Positions 1-9,612 are shown, counted from the first letter of the stretch. The stretch is DNA of 64,000 nucleotides from Clostridiales bacterium Firm_13 (GCA_001603035.1 LVAS01000059.1:62001-126000), one strand, 5' to 3'. Notes: generated by a model from the letters alone, not told the origin. A program made the numbers and translations.

Positions 1-105
1 ATATTCGTCTTGGAGCGCAACCCAATTCGCGATCGCGCCAAAGTAGTTTCCGAGGTGAATATTCCCCGTCGGGCGCGAACCGGAGACAATGATTTTCTTC
101 TGCAT
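1..105 (-). CDS. trpS: Tryptophanyl-tRNA synthetase, N-terminal fragment
   Basis: Only the first 35 codons are in the window; the gene continues past the left edge. The reading begins [14 protein letters not shown] and runs into TGNIHLGNY, the HIGH-type ATP-binding signature with the usual TrpS wording. The enzyme charges tRNA-Trp with tryptophan in the cytoplasm. The ATG is preceded by a strong GGAGGAG site. It sits 21 nt downstream of the M50 protease gene and so is probably the last gene of an ileS-M50-trpS transcript. This ORF is absent from the track because it is cut off. The identification rests on the N-terminal motif only. Confidence 0.85.
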   Translation of the reverse strand, partial: MQKKIIVSGSRPTGNIHLGNYFGAIANWVALQDEY

Positions 106-126
106 AGATGCTCCTCCAAGCTGTGA

Positions 127-891
127 TTATAGAAATGAAACGACAAAACTCGCGAGAGCCTCGATCGGTTTCTGGATAATATACGAAAAAGGATACTCAA
201 TCCAAGAAATGAGTTGACTGAGAGGGCTGAAAGACAGGAAATTGCCCATCAGAATCAGCGCGAGAAAAATATACACGAAATATCGCTCGAACCCCGCGAT
301 CTTCTGTTTCCACTTGTACGGCAGGAAGGTCTCGATAAAGTGATAACCGTCAAGGGGCGGGATCGGCAGCAGGTTAAACGCCATCAACATCAGGTTGAAA
401 AAATACATCCAATACATCAGCATCTGAAGTGCGACGATCAGGTTCCCGCCAAACGAAAGGCCCGCGGATCCGATGTCGGAAGTCGGTCCGATCAATCCGG
501 AATAAATGCCGATGATCCTCACGGTCAGAAACAAGAAATACGCGATGAAAGCCGTAAGAAAATTCGCCGTCACTCCGGCAAGACTGACGATCCGGACCGA
601 TGTGTCTCTTCTCTTAAAACGCGTCAAGCGATTGTAATTGACCGGTACAGGCTTTGCCCAGCCGAATCCGGCTAACAACATCATCAAGGCGCCGATCGGA
701 TCGAGGTGGGCGAGCGGATTGAGCGTCAGGCGTCCCTGCAAGCGGGCGGTATCGTCCCCGAGCCGGTAAGCGGCATAACCGTGCATAAACTCATGTATCG
801 AAAGGGAAAAGACAAGCACGATGATCATGATCGCGCCGTAGATAATCATCTCCGGCACGGTATATCCTGACGTAAAAAGAAGTCTTAACAT
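127..891 (-). CDS. Site-2 protease family (M50) membrane metalloprotease
   Basis: A 254-residue polytopic protein with the zinc motif HEFMH at residues 33-37 inside the first membrane segments and the second family motif [10 protein letters not shown] near residue 175, whose Asp is the third zinc ligand. Both are hallmarks of M50 intramembrane proteases; the short form without a PDZ domain is the YwhC/Rip-like group common in Firmicutes. It would cleave transmembrane substrates, but no substrate or partner anti-sigma factor is encoded nearby. It starts 4 nt after the ileS stop, behind an AAAGGG site, so it is co-transcribed with ileS and trpS. The family call is secure; the biological role is not known. 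Confidence 0.85.
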   Translation of the reverse strand: MLRLLFTSGYTVPEMIIYGAIMIIVLVFSLSIHEFMHGYAAYRLGDDTARLQGRLTLNPLAHLDPIGALMMLLAGFGWAKPVPVNYNRLTRFKRRDTSVRIVSLAGVTANFLTAFIAYFLFLTVRIIGIYSGLIGPTSDIGSAGLSFGGNLIVALQMLMYWMYFFNLMLMAFNLLPIPPLDGYHFIETFLPYKWKQKIAGFERYFVYIFLALILMGNFLSFSPLSQLISWIEYPFSYIIQKPIEALASFVVSFL

Positions 892-895
892 GGTA

Positions 896-3800
896 TTACC
901 CTTTCTCTACTCGTTCAACGGAAAGAATACAGGACTCCCCGTTGATATCCCATTCTTTGGAATTCGGGCCGATTCCTTCCGCAACCGACTCAGCCAAAAC
1001 CTCATCGGCGATAAAGTCCGAATGGGCACGGATGACGGCGGCCAGTTTGTCATTTCCGGAGAATCGGAGACGGATCCGATCCGTTACTTCAAATCCAGAC
1101 TCTTTGCGCTGTGTTTGGACCTTGGACACAACCTCGCGAACAAATCCGTCCTCGATCAACTCCGGTGTCAGAGAAGTATCCAAGGACACGGTCACACCCT
1201 TGTCCGTCTGTGTCGACAGCCCTTCCGGCTGAACGACTTCTTCAATCAGATCGTCTGCGGTAAGCATATACTCCTGTCCGTTCACAAGTACGATAACGTC
1301 TTCTTTGCGGTCAAGAATGGCGTGTGTCTCGCGACCGGGCAATGCGCCGATCTTCTCTTTGGCTTCATTCAGGAGCGGTCCGAACTTCTTGCCGAGTGTA
1401 CGAAGTTGCGGCTTATACCGATAATCCATTAATTCGGCCGCATCGGAAAGCCAACGCAGTTCCCGAACATTCAGCTCGTCGCGAATAATTCCTTCGTACT
1501 CCGCTTCCAGCGCCCCATCCGTGACAATATACAGTCTCGAAAGCGGTTGACGATTCTTGATCGCCGCTTGATTGCGGCAGGAGCGACCGAGTATAACGAT
1601 CGATTCGGCACGATCCATCTGATTTTCAAGCGAGTCATCGATAAAGGACGGGTCAGATACCGGGAATTCACACATATGAACCGAAAGAGGTGCCGTCTTT
1701 GCAACCGAACGAACCAGATTCTGGTAGATTGATTCGGTAATAAACGGCACAAAAGGAGCCGCGACACGAATGAGCGTCTCTAGCACTGTGTAAAGTGTCA
1801 TATACGCATTGACCTTATCATCGGTCATTTCGCTTCCCCAATAACGCTCGCGATTCCGGCGTACGTACCAATTCGAGAGCTCGTCGACAAAGTCTTGCAT
1901 CACGCGGCTCGCGCCTGTGATGTCGTAGGAAAGCATCCGCGTATCAACCTGCGCAATCAGCGTATGCAGCCTCGAAAGGATCCACCGATCCATTACACCC
2001 AGCGATTCACGATGCAAACTGTACTTTGTCGGATCAAATCCGTCAATTTCGGCATACATAATGTAAAACGCATAGGTATTCCAGAGCGTGCCCATGAACT
2101 TGCGTTGGCTTTCGGAGATCGACGCTTCGGCAAATCGGCTCGGGAGCCACGGTGCGTTGGCACTGTAGAAATACCATCTCGCGGCATCTGCTCCCTGCTT
2201 ATTCAGAACATCCCAAGGATCGACGACATTGCCCTTGTGTTTACTCATCTTGAGACCGTCTTTATCCTGAACCAAGCCCATGACGATGCAGTTCTCAAAA
2301 GGAGACTTGTCGAAGAGCTGCGTGCCGATCGCAAGAAGGGAGTAGAACCAGCCGCGCGTCTGATCGAGCGCCTCCGAAATGAAGTTGCTGGGATAATTCG
2401 CCTCGAAAAACTCTTTGTTCTCGAAAGGATAGTGATACTGTGCAAAGGGCATCGCGCCGGAGTCAAACCAGCAGTCGATCACCTCGGGTACGCGGGTCAT
2501 CTTCCCTCCGCACACATCGCAACGAATATGAACCTGATCGACATAGGGTTTATGAAGCTCAATGTCATCCGGGCAGTCATCGGACAACGATTTCAGTTCT
2601 TCGATGGAACCGATACAGTGTCTGTGTCCGCACTCGCACTCCCAAACAGGCAGAGGCGTTCCCCAGTAGCGTTCCCGCGATATACCCCAGTCGACGACGT
2701 TTTCGAGGAAGTTCCCCATGCGGCCGTCACGGATGCTCTCCGGATACCAAGATACGGCGCGATTGTTCTTAAGTAGCGCGTCGCGCACACTTGTCATACG
2801 GATAAACCACGAAGTTCTTGCGTAATAGATCAAAGGAGTATCGCACCGCCAGCAGAACGGATAATCATGCTCGTACGGATGCTTCTTAAGAAGCTTGCCC
2901 TCGGCGTTCAACTTCTTGATGATAAGCGGGTCCGCATCTTTTACGAAAATGCCCGCGAACTCCTCGGTCTCCGGCGGCAAGGTGCCGTCCTCCAGAACAA
3001 GTTGAATAAACGGAATGCCCTTCTCACGTCCGATTCTGGCATCGTCTTCACCGAATGCAGGCGCAATATGAACGATGCCGGTGCCGTCGCTCATCGTAAC
3101 ATACGAATCAGACACAACGCGATAGGCCTCGAGATGTGACGAGGCAACAATTTGTCCGGCATAAGGGAAAAGCGGCACGTACTTCTTCCCGACAAGGTCC
3201 TCGCCGGAAAATCTGTCCAATATGGTATATTCCTCGAAAAGCGCCGGGACAAGTACACCCGCAAGATAGTATTTCGTCTCACGCTCTGTTCCGTCCAGGT
3301 CATGAGGAACCGAGATTAATACATACTGTTCTTCGGGGTTCACACAAAGTGCGGCATTGGACGGAAGCGTCCAGGGCGTCGTGGTCCAAGCGGCAAAGTA
3401 CGTATCGGGCTCATCCTGAACGGCGAACCGAACGTAGACGGAATTCTCCTTGACCAGTTTGTACCCTTGCGCAACTTCATGACTCGACAGGGCGGTTCCG
3501 CAACGGGGGCAGTACGGGACAATTTTGTGTCCCTTATAGAGCATTTCCTTCTCCCACATCGTCTTTAACGCCCACCACTCGGACTCGATATAGGAATTGT
3601 CATACGTGACATACGGATGTTCCATATCCGCCCAGAATCCGACACGTTCTGACATCTGCTCCCATTCGTCTTTATATTTCCAGACAGACTCCTTGCATTT
3701 GCGAATAAACGGCTCGACGCCATATTCTTCGATCTGCGGTTTCCCGTTGATGCCGAGAAGCTTCTCAACTTCAAGTTCGACCGGAAGGCCATGCGTATCC

Positions 3801-4057
3801 CATCCCGCTTTGAATTCGACATGCTCCCCCTTCATCGCGTGAAAACGGGGAATTACATCCTTAATAACACGGGTCTTTATATGTCCGATGTGCGGTTTGC
3901 CGTTCGCGGTCGGCGGCCCGTCGAAAATATTAAACGTCGGTCTTCCATCTTCCGCCGGGCGAATGGACTTGCGATAAATGTCATTCTCCTTCCAGAAAGC
4001 GAGAACCTCGAGCTCGCGCTCGGTAAACTTCATATCTGACGGAACTTTTGTGTACAT
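896..4057 (-). CDS. ileS: Isoleucyl-tRNA synthetase
   Basis: A class I aminoacyl-tRNA synthetase with HIGH at about residues 56-59 and KMSKH near residue 600. Between them lie the CP1 editing domain and a cysteine-bearing insertion (CEC...C, CDVC), and the anticodon-binding domain follows. The start is placed at MYTKVPSD, twelve codons inside the track ORF, because GGGGGA stands before this ATG and the shorter form gives the usual N-terminus. About 1,053 residues with no C-terminal CxxC zinc module points to the longer, eukaryote-like IleS2 branch rather than the roughly 930-residue IleS1; that assignment is inferred from length and domain layout. A consensus promoter lies just upstream. No T-box leader fits in the gap. 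Confidence 0.95.
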   Translation of the reverse strand: MYTKVPSDMKFTERELEVLAFWKENDIYRKSIRPAEDGRPTFNIFDGPPTANGKPHIGHIKTRVIKDVIPRFHAMKGEHVEFKAGWDTHGLPVELEVEKLLGINGKPQIEEYGVEPFIRKCKESVWKYKDEWEQMSERVGFWADMEHPYVTYDNSYIESEWWALKTMWEKEMLYKGHKIVPYCPRCGTALSSHEVAQGYKLVKENSVYVRFAVQDEPDTYFAAWTTTPWTLPSNAALCVNPEEQYVLISVPHDLDGTERETKYYLAGVLVPALFEEYTILDRFSGEDLVGKKYVPLFPYAGQIVASSHLEAYRVVSDSYVTMSDGTGIVHIAPAFGEDDARIGREKGIPFIQLVLEDGTLPPETEEFAGIFVKDADPLIIKKLNAEGKLLKKHPYEHDYPFCWRCDTPLIYYARTSWFIRMTSVRDALLKNNRAVSWYPESIRDGRMGNFLENVVDWGISRERYWGTPLPVWECECGHRHCIGSIEELKSLSDDCPDDIELHKPYVDQVHIRCDVCGGKMTRVPEVIDCWFDSGAMPFAQYHYPFENKEFFEANYPSNFISEALDQTRGWFYSLLAIGTQLFDKSPFENCIVMGLVQDKDGLKMSKHKGNVVDPWDVLNKQGADAARWYFYSANAPWLPSRFAEASISESQRKFMGTLWNTYAFYIMYAEIDGFDPTKYSLHRESLGVMDRWILSRLHTLIAQVDTRMLSYDITGASRVMQDFVDELSNWYVRRNRERYWGSEMTDDKVNAYMTLYTVLETLIRVAAPFVPFITESIYQNLVRSVAKTAPLSVHMCEFPVSDPSFIDDSLENQMDRAESIVILGRSCRNQAAIKNRQPLSRLYIVTDGALEAEYEGIIRDELNVRELRWLSDAAELMDYRYKPQLRTLGKKFGPLLNEAKEKIGALPGRETHAILDRKEDVIVLVNGQEYMLTADDLIEEVVQPEGLSTQTDKGVTVSLDTSLTPELIEDGFVREVVSKVQTQRKESGFEVTDRIRLRFSGNDKLAAVIRAHSDFIADEVLAESVAEGIGPNSKEWDINGESCILSVERVEKG

Positions 4058-4128
4058 CTGGATTCCCCCGATTCGTCCGAATAGCTGTCTCAAAAACGGT
4101 GATTCCGGTGGTTGAGATCAGACTTTTT

Positions 4129-4158
4129 ATTATAGGTATTCCTGTCTTTTGGTGTCAA
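4129..4158 (-). promoter_or_regulatory. Sigma-70-type promoter of ileS
   Basis: Read on the minus strand: TTGACA (4153-4158), an 18-nt spacer, then TATAAT (4129-4134), both perfect hexamers. It lies in the short gap before ileS and its -35 box overlaps the stop region of the HD-domain gene. This suggests ileS-M50-trpS is a separate transcription unit from the upstream methyltransferase operon. Confidence 0.75.
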
Positions 4159-4787
4159 CATCCGCGCGCCTCAAGTATATACGCCGATTCGATGTCGGCC
4201 GTATGAATGGCGACAACGGCAGGAAATCGATTCGCCGTCTCGGCAAAAGGATCCGGATAGCTGTTCTTATCCGGGCCCATATGAAGTCGGATCATCGCAT
4301 ACTCCTCCTCGGTCAGGCGGATGAAGCTCTGAATATAGTAACACGATTTGTCTCCGTGTCCTACCGGAAACGAATCCTTCACGGTCCAGACCTCCTTTTC
4401 GACCCAATTGGCAACTTCTGAACCGTATGCGTTGATCCGGCTACCTTCTCTGACATTCTTCTTTTCGAGAAAGTAAAAATTGACCTTGCAGATGTCATGT
4501 AATAGAGAGGCGATGATTACCGAATCCGGCCGTATCGTAAGAAGGCCCGCCTCGACTTTGCCGGAAAGAAGCCGATACACATTAAGACTGTGCTCGGCAA
4601 GGCCGCCCTTCACCGCAAGATGGTACTTGGTGGATGCCGGCGCGCCGAAAAAATCCGTCTTGTCGAGCCAGTCCAAAAACCGATCCATCCCCGGTCGCTC
4701 GGTCGAGCGAAGCAAGGAGAGAATCTTCTCGCGATTTTCTGCGATACGTTCATTCGATATTAGCGAAGGGGAATCGTTATCACTCAT
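4155..4787 (-). CDS. HD-domain phosphohydrolase-like protein
   Basis: The 210-residue product starts at MSDNDSPS. The track ORF runs 109 codons further upstream, but that part is the shadow of the RluA-type gene. GAGGA precedes the chosen ATG, and the ATGAGTGA overlap with the upstream stop implies translational coupling. The protein has an upstream His (GGLAEHS) and the metal-binding pair in LLHDICK, the order seen in HD-superfamily hydrolases that act on nucleotides or nucleic acid ends. No second catalytic domain is visible. The substrate cannot be deduced. Its companions are two RNA-modifying enzymes, so an RNA- or nucleotide-related role is a reasonable guess only. Confidence 0.75.
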   Translation of the reverse strand: MSDNDSPSLISNERIAENREKILSLLRSTERPGMDRFLDWLDKTDFFGAPASTKYHLAVKGGLAEHSLNVYRLLSGKVEAGLLTIRPDSVIIASLLHDICKVNFYFLEKKNVREGSRINAYGSEVANWVEKEVWTVKDSFPVGHGDKSCYYIQSFIRLTEEEYAMIRLHMGPDKNSYPDPFAETANRFPAVVAIHTADIESAYILEARGC

Positions 4788-5499
4788 CAGAACTGTCCTC
4801 CTTAAATAGTGTCCAAGGCCATTCTTCGGGTACAGGCGCCCGAAAATGGAGCCGTTCTCCGGTAATCGGATGATTGAAAGAAAGTGCAGACGCATATAGG
4901 CAGATCTCGCCCCGATACGCATGGTCATTGACACCGTACTTGCGGTCGCCGACGATCGGGCATCCCGCAGAAGATAATTGAAGTCGAATCTGGTGAGATC
5001 GTCCCGTATGAAGTTGAATGTGAAGAAGGGATATCGTCTGGGAAGACCCTTCCGCCACACGCACCTCGATCGTGTCATATTCAAGATCGGCGGGTTTTGC
5101 ATCGCCGAATTCATCTTCTTTCAGAAGCGAGGACTGATTCCTCTCCGAATCCTTGCGGATCAATCCGGTAAGGCGTCCCTTTGGCGGTACCATCTCTCCG
5201 TATACGACGGCTGAATAAGACTTTTCCACTCGGCGTTCCCGTATCTGGGCGCTGATTCGGGAAGCGCACTTACTTGTTTTGGCAAAGACCATAACACCGG
5301 CAACCGGTCGGTCGAGTCGATGCAGAAGTCCGAGGTAAACGTCTCCCGGCTTGTGATAACGCGTCTTAAGATCCGCCTTCAGTAATGTCAACATATCCGG
5401 ATCTCCCGAAATATCCGCTTGCGACAATATCCCTGCCGGCTTCATCGCGACGAGGACATGGTTATCTTCATAGAGGATCCGCGGTGTCGGGACTGTCAT
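4780..5499 (-). CDS. RluA-family pseudouridine synthase
   Basis: A 239-residue enzyme that isomerises uridine to pseudouridine in structured RNA. The catalytic signature LLHRLDRPVAG has its aspartate at about residue 63, and the family's GRSHQIRLQL and VGDRKYG blocks follow. There is no N-terminal S4 domain, as in the short RluA/TruC-like forms, so the target (rRNA or tRNA position) cannot be named. The ATG overlaps the stop of the upstream methyltransferase (ATGA at 5496-5499), and its own stop overlaps the HD gene, so the three are translated from one message. Confidence 0.88.
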   Translation of the reverse strand: MTVPTPRILYEDNHVLVAMKPAGILSQADISGDPDMLTLLKADLKTRYHKPGDVYLGLLHRLDRPVAGVMVFAKTSKCASRISAQIRERRVEKSYSAVVYGEMVPPKGRLTGLIRKDSERNQSSLLKEDEFGDAKPADLEYDTIEVRVAEGSSQTISLLHIQLHTGRSHQIRLQLSSAGCPIVGDRKYGVNDHAYRGEICLYASALSFNHPITGERLHFRAPVPEEWPWTLFKEDSSDE

Positions 5500-6413
5500 T
5501 CCGTCACCTTATCCCGAGTCCATCTGCCCGTCGTACCGCACGGAAGAATGATATCCATACGGGTAGCCGGGATTCCCAATTCCCGAGCCTCGGCATGGCC
5601 GCCGTATGATGACTTGACGGCAAGGTTCAGGATATTCTCCAACACAAGGGCCGACAAACCGGTGGTATAAGAATTGATCAGAAAAAACGCGGGGTCCTCG
5701 GAAAGGAGACCCGCACATTTGCGCACCAGCGGAAACAAAGCCTCTTCAAGCTTCCAAAGTTCGCCGGACGGGCCTCTTCCGTAGGCGGGCGGATCCATAA
5801 TAATCCCGTCGTACTTGCGTTCACGACGGAGCTCTCTTTCGACAAACCGATTGCAGTCTTCCACGATATAGCGAATATACTTATCCTTCAATCCGGAAGC
5901 TTCTGCATTCTCCTTCGCACGTTGCACCATGCCTTTGGATGCATCGACATGAACGACCTCCGTTGCGCCCGCCGCCGCGAATGCCATCGTCGCTCCGCCC
6001 GTATAGGCAAACAGGTTAAGGATACGTACGGGTCTTCCCTGCGCCGCGCGAGAAGCGATAATCTTTCCGCAGAAGTCCCAATTGGCAGCCTGCTCCGGGA
6101 AAAGACCTGTGTGCTTAAATCCGGTCGGTTCAATCCAAAACGTTAACGGACCTCCGACCGCAGGATAGGTAATCTTCCATTTGTCAGGGATGGATCTCTG
6201 ACGCGACCAGAATCCGCCGCCTGTCTCACTCCGATGATAAAGCCCGTCCGGGGTCGGCCACGCCGATTGAACCGACGAAGACTCGTCACCGGCTTGCGGC
6301 CAGATCGCCTGCGGGTCAGGCCGCTGGAGCAGGATCTTTCCCCAGCGCTCGAATTTCTCCCCTTCGCCCGCATAGAGCAATTCAAAATCTTTCCATCGGT
6401 CCGCAATATACAT
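5496..6413 (-). CDS. Class I SAM-dependent rRNA methyltransferase-like protein
   Basis: A 305-residue methyltransferase of the RlmI/RlmK-like group. The SAM-binding motif is LNLFAYTGGATMA, followed by the acidic loop VVHVDASKGMV and the catalytic motif IIMDPPAYGRG. An N-terminal region of about 100 residues precedes the Rossmann fold. DPPA-type motifs are typical of enzymes methylating bases in nucleic acid, and the adjacent pseudouridine synthase supports an RNA substrate, but the exact site is unknown. It is the first gene of a three-gene operon; GGGAGA precedes the ATG. Confidence 0.82.
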   Translation of the reverse strand: MYIADRWKDFELLYAGEGEKFERWGKILLQRPDPQAIWPQAGDESSSVQSAWPTPDGLYHRSETGGGFWSRQRSIPDKWKITYPAVGGPLTFWIEPTGFKHTGLFPEQAANWDFCGKIIASRAAQGRPVRILNLFAYTGGATMAFAAAGATEVVHVDASKGMVQRAKENAEASGLKDKYIRYIVEDCNRFVERELRRERKYDGIIMDPPAYGRGPSGELWKLEEALFPLVRKCAGLLSEDPAFFLINSYTTGLSALVLENILNLAVKSSYGGHAEARELGIPATRMDIILPCGTTGRWTRDKVTE

Positions 6414-6450
6414 GATTTTCTCCCTGCATGTTTCTTCGTACCATTATAAC

Positions 6451-6487
6451 AAAAAACGAACCGCCTCCCATAATAGAAAAGGCGGTC
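6451..6487 (-). terminator. Rho-independent terminator after the lipoprotein gene
   Basis: On the minus strand, ACCGCCT and AGGCGGT form a stem around a 13-nt loop, followed by TCGTTTTTTG. It lies 25 nt after the lipoprotein stop and before the methyltransferase start. Confidence 0.75.
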
Positions 6488-6512
6488 CGTCCGTAAAAAC
6501 CTTTCGAAAAAA

Positions 6513-8048
6513 TCAGCCTACGGTCACGTCCGATTGTCCTAAGATCGTGCCGTCCGCAAGATACATCACAACCTTGTAGGTATCGGAAGGAATTGCCGAT
6601 CCGTCATCCATCACAAGGGACGCCGCCGCATAGAGGTATTCGTCGACGCTTGTCGTCGATGTGAAGCAGAGTGTCGACCCATTCGCATTGTAAAAATCGT
6701 AATAGATGACAAGACCTGACCAACTGTTATAAAACTCGAGATTGTATTCCAGTGTCGTCGTCGACGACGGGTAGCGGTCGACAAAAGAACCCTGATCGTA
6801 ATCGTACCATCCCTGATAGTAGATGTCCGCAAGTACCGAAGCCGAATCATACGACGTCCCGTCGGGAGACTGAAGCGACGCGGCGTAGGCATTATACTCG
6901 TCCTGTGTGATCTGTCCTTCCTGAACAAGTTCTTCCAGCGCATAAATCACGGCATCATAATAACTCGAGTCACTCATATCCTGATATTCGACATCGATGT
7001 TATAAAGTTCGGCCGGTACAACGTCGATCACCCAAGATTTCGAGTCTTCGGAAAGAGACATCTCGAAAGTGCCTTCACTCGTAAGGACCGGAGCGTCTGC
7101 CGCCGTAATTTTGTCAGATAGAATCTGCGCCGCTACATCCATCGCTTCGGAATAAGCAGCGTCTTCATCCGTCCCGCGAATACTCGCAAGGAGAATCGGC
7201 TTGATTACATCCTTGATAAACTCCGAATCCGTCGAAAGCGAATTCATAATGCTCTGGATATCGACAAGCTGCAGCGACAGCTTGACCTGCGCGGAATAAT
7301 CATCCGCTGTGTCTGCGAGAACTTCATACTTCGCCTGTCCGTAAAACAGCATCTGTATCGCTTTCTCGCTCTCGTCATCATTGAAAAAGTAAGTGTGATC
7401 ATAATAAGAGCTGAAAGAATCAATCAGATCGGCATCTCCGGATGCCAACGCAGTCATAAATGCCGTTACCGCCACAGTTGGGTCTCCGGCTGCCGGCCCG
7501 AACTTTACGTCGAGATACGGATTGCCGAGAATCTCTGTCAGAGGCTCGGTGTCAGAGATCTTCCAAATCTTGCTGCCTTTGTCATATACGAGATCTAACG
7601 TGATCTTCTCGTCCTTCGTCGGGGCATCCTTCGACTTGATCGCTTTCTTCAACGTATCAAAATCATAGCCTGTTCCGTCAAAATCTGCGAGTACATCTTC
7701 GATATCGACGCAGGTAACGACAAGATCACATGTCCCCTTGCCGTCCGACGATTTGCCGTGGATCGCCTCAATCTCATAGGACATTTCGCGAAGCCCGACA
7801 TTCATCGCTTCCTGAACCTCTTCATCGTCGAAAGAAAGGTCCGCAAACGGAGTATCTTCCGCATAATCCGACTCATATCCGTTGTCCGAAAAGGACTTCG
7901 ATCCGAGGTCATCCATATAACTCTCTACAGACTTCTTAATCTCTTCCCCGGCTCGATCATTGAACAAATTGCACGAAGAAAGAAGCATACAGCCGGACAA
8001 TGTGACTGCCGCGGCCGCCAATACCCGCCTAACGGAAAAAGAACGCAT
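6513..8048 (-). CDS. Large secreted lipoprotein of unknown function
   Basis: The start is MRSFSVRR, with an ideal GGAGGTGG site, rather than the track's upstream start. An Arg-rich n-region and an Ala/Leu core lead to a lipobox ending LLSSC (Cys about 26); a second possible one, LSGC, lies six residues earlier. The mature part of about 485 residues is acidic and rich in Ser, Thr, Asp and Tyr. It appears to hold repeated cystatin/NTF2-like alpha+beta units with stretches of the type AVTAFMTALASGD. The product should be anchored to the outer face of the membrane. It resembles poorly characterised clostridial lipoproteins with no assigned role. Its own promoter and terminator make it monocistronic. 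Confidence 0.7.
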   Translation of the reverse strand: MRSFSVRRVLAAAAVTLSGCMLLSSCNLFNDRAGEEIKKSVESYMDDLGSKSFSDNGYESDYAEDTPFADLSFDDEEVQEAMNVGLREMSYEIEAIHGKSSDGKGTCDLVVTCVDIEDVLADFDGTGYDFDTLKKAIKSKDAPTKDEKITLDLVYDKGSKIWKISDTEPLTEILGNPYLDVKFGPAAGDPTVAVTAFMTALASGDADLIDSFSSYYDHTYFFNDDESEKAIQMLFYGQAKYEVLADTADDYSAQVKLSLQLVDIQSIMNSLSTDSEFIKDVIKPILLASIRGTDEDAAYSEAMDVAAQILSDKITAADAPVLTSEGTFEMSLSEDSKSWVIDVVPAELYNIDVEYQDMSDSSYYDAVIYALEELVQEGQITQDEYNAYAASLQSPDGTSYDSASVLADIYYQGWYDYDQGSFVDRYPSSTTTLEYNLEFYNSWSGLVIYYDFYNANGSTLCFTSTTSVDEYLYAAASLVMDDGSAIPSDTYKVVMYLADGTILGQSDVTVG

Positions 8049-8081
8049 AACTCCACCTCCATAACGACTCCCTATAGGGAC

Positions 8082-8109
8082 ATAATACACGAATTGCGTT
8101 GAATTGCAA
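8082..8109 (-). promoter_or_regulatory. Promoter of the lipoprotein gene
   Basis: Minus strand: TTGCAA (8104-8109), 16 nt, TATTAT (8082-8087), about 34 nt before the ATG. The -10 box has five of six consensus bases and the -35 box four of six. Confidence 0.55.
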
Positions 8110-8162
8110 CGAAGTCACCACATGCGCGTATTTAACAAGTGTTGTATAGCAATGATTGCCGT

Positions 8163-9494
8163 CTAGTCGGATTCCCCGATTTGCGCGACATCGGGTAACG
8201 CCTTCATTTTGTACCAGCGGAACGCTGCGGCCAGTGTCGCAATAAATCGAAGAGAGGCGACGACGCCAAGCGTCATGATCATCGCCGATTTATTTTCACC
8301 GAGGCCACGATACATCGCGACGCCAAGAAAAGGCATGACAATATTGGAAATAAGAATAATCGAATTGAATACGGCAATGGAAAGCGTGCGATTCTTCTCC
8401 GGGATCGCCTCGAGAAGGCATTGTATCAGAGAAATCTGGAAGGCACTGTACGTCGCGCTTCCGATGCTTAAAAATACGAAATAGACAAGAATCCCCAAGA
8501 CCGGCGGTAGCAACAAGGAAATAATCAGTGTAAGACTGCAGAGCGCAAATCCCAAAGCGCCGAGTACAAACAAAAATCGAACTCCTCGACGTTTTGCAAT
8601 GCGCGTCCATAGCGGAATCGCGGCAAATTGTGTCACCGCGCAGAATACCGCGATGAGACTCATCCCCGTTTCATTCAAATGAAGGTAACGAAACTGCGCA
8701 AGAAAATAGAGCGACCAGTCCATTTCCCAACCGCAATAGACAAGAAGCGCCACCGCCAAGAAACCGAGAAAATGTCGATTGCGAAGAAGGGAACGGGCGG
8801 ACAGCCGCACATCCTTCCATCCGATACGAGTCGCCTCATTCATGTAGCCGCCTTGAATGCCGCGAAGAAAATAAACCTGTAAAAAAGCAAGCGGAAACGC
8901 AAGAATATAATATACCTGATGGATCATAATCTTCCCCGTCCCGCTCGCGATCGTCAAAATCACGCCCGCGATCAGCGGCACAACGATACTTACGGACGTC
9001 CCCATCTGGGTGCGAAAGCTGTACACGGAATTGCGATCCCCGGGCGTGACGACATCCGAAAAGAAGGCCTGCCAGGATGAATTGTAGAGTGACATCGGTA
9101 TATTCGCGATTACAAGGAGTGCGATCAATACACCGACGCGTGATTCCGGAAGAAATGCAATCGTCCCGCACAAGACGTAAATAAAACCGAGAGAAAGAAT
9201 GGAGATCATGACAACAGGTTTCTTGTTACGCAGGCGGTCCGTAAGGATCGCAAACGGGATCAGCGCGAAAAGACCGACAATCGGGGGCAACGAAGATATA
9301 AGGGAAAGTTCCGTTGCCGACGCCCCCAGTCGGCTGGCATAAAGATTGTTGTTATTATGCGCAAAAGTAAGAATCAGCGCGTAAATCATCCCCTCGATCG
9401 CAAAGCGTCCGGCGTTGCCGGAAAACCGCGCGGTAAGCTTCCCGGTACGAAATCGGGAGAATAGAGACAGGTGTTTTCTGCCGTTCGTATTCAT
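8163..9494 (-). CDS. MFS transporter
   Basis: A 12-helix major facilitator protein. The first helix begins near IEGMIYALI, and the loop between helices 2 and 3 reads FAILTDRLRNKKPV, a variant of the MFS GxLaDrxGrrr motif. The family's substrate range covers drugs, sugars and metabolites, so no substrate is assigned. The start is uncertain. The track begins at a TTG (9581); ATG codons at 9533 and 9494 are alternatives, none with an ideally spaced SD, and the shortest is used here. It is transcribed divergently from the ATP-grasp/DUF2156 operon with only a short gap, which raises the possibility that it exports or imports that operon's product. Confidence 0.78.
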   Translation of the reverse strand: MNTNGRKHLSLFSRFRTGKLTARFSGNAGRFAIEGMIYALILTFAHNNNNLYASRLGASATELSLISSLPPIVGLFALIPFAILTDRLRNKKPVVMISILSLGFIYVLCGTIAFLPESRVGVLIALLVIANIPMSLYNSSWQAFFSDVVTPGDRNSVYSFRTQMGTSVSIVVPLIAGVILTIASGTGKIMIHQVYYILAFPLAFLQVYFLRGIQGGYMNEATRIGWKDVRLSARSLLRNRHFLGFLAVALLVYCGWEMDWSLYFLAQFRYLHLNETGMSLIAVFCAVTQFAAIPLWTRIAKRRGVRFLFVLGALGFALCSLTLIISLLLPPVLGILVYFVFLSIGSATYSAFQISLIQCLLEAIPEKNRTLSIAVFNSIILISNIVMPFLGVAMYRGLGENKSAMIMTLGVVASLRFIATLAAAFRWYKMKALPDVAQIGESD

Positions 9495-9612
9495 GGCAAT
9501 AACGGTACTCTCCGATCTTAATTGTTTAATCATTATCTCCGGATGGAGTTCTTTGGCAATACTTTTGGACAAATCCGGCAAAACTCTTCAAAACGCAACA
9601 AAATACTGATAT

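Noticed and set aside
1895-2776. 293-aa plus-strand ORF opposite ileS, and similar long antisense ORFs opposite glgB (60342..61403), glgC and mprF-like genes
   Set aside because: They mirror strongly coding regions, lack ribosome sites and show no recognisable domain.
4058-4154. T-box leader upstream of ileS
   Set aside because: The gap is under 100 nt and holds a promoter; no T-box sequence (TGGNACCGCG) or antiterminator is present.
4788-5114. N-terminal extension of the HD-domain ORF
   Set aside because: It is an out-of-frame shadow of the RluA-type gene; the ATG at 4787 has its own SD and an 8-nt overlap.
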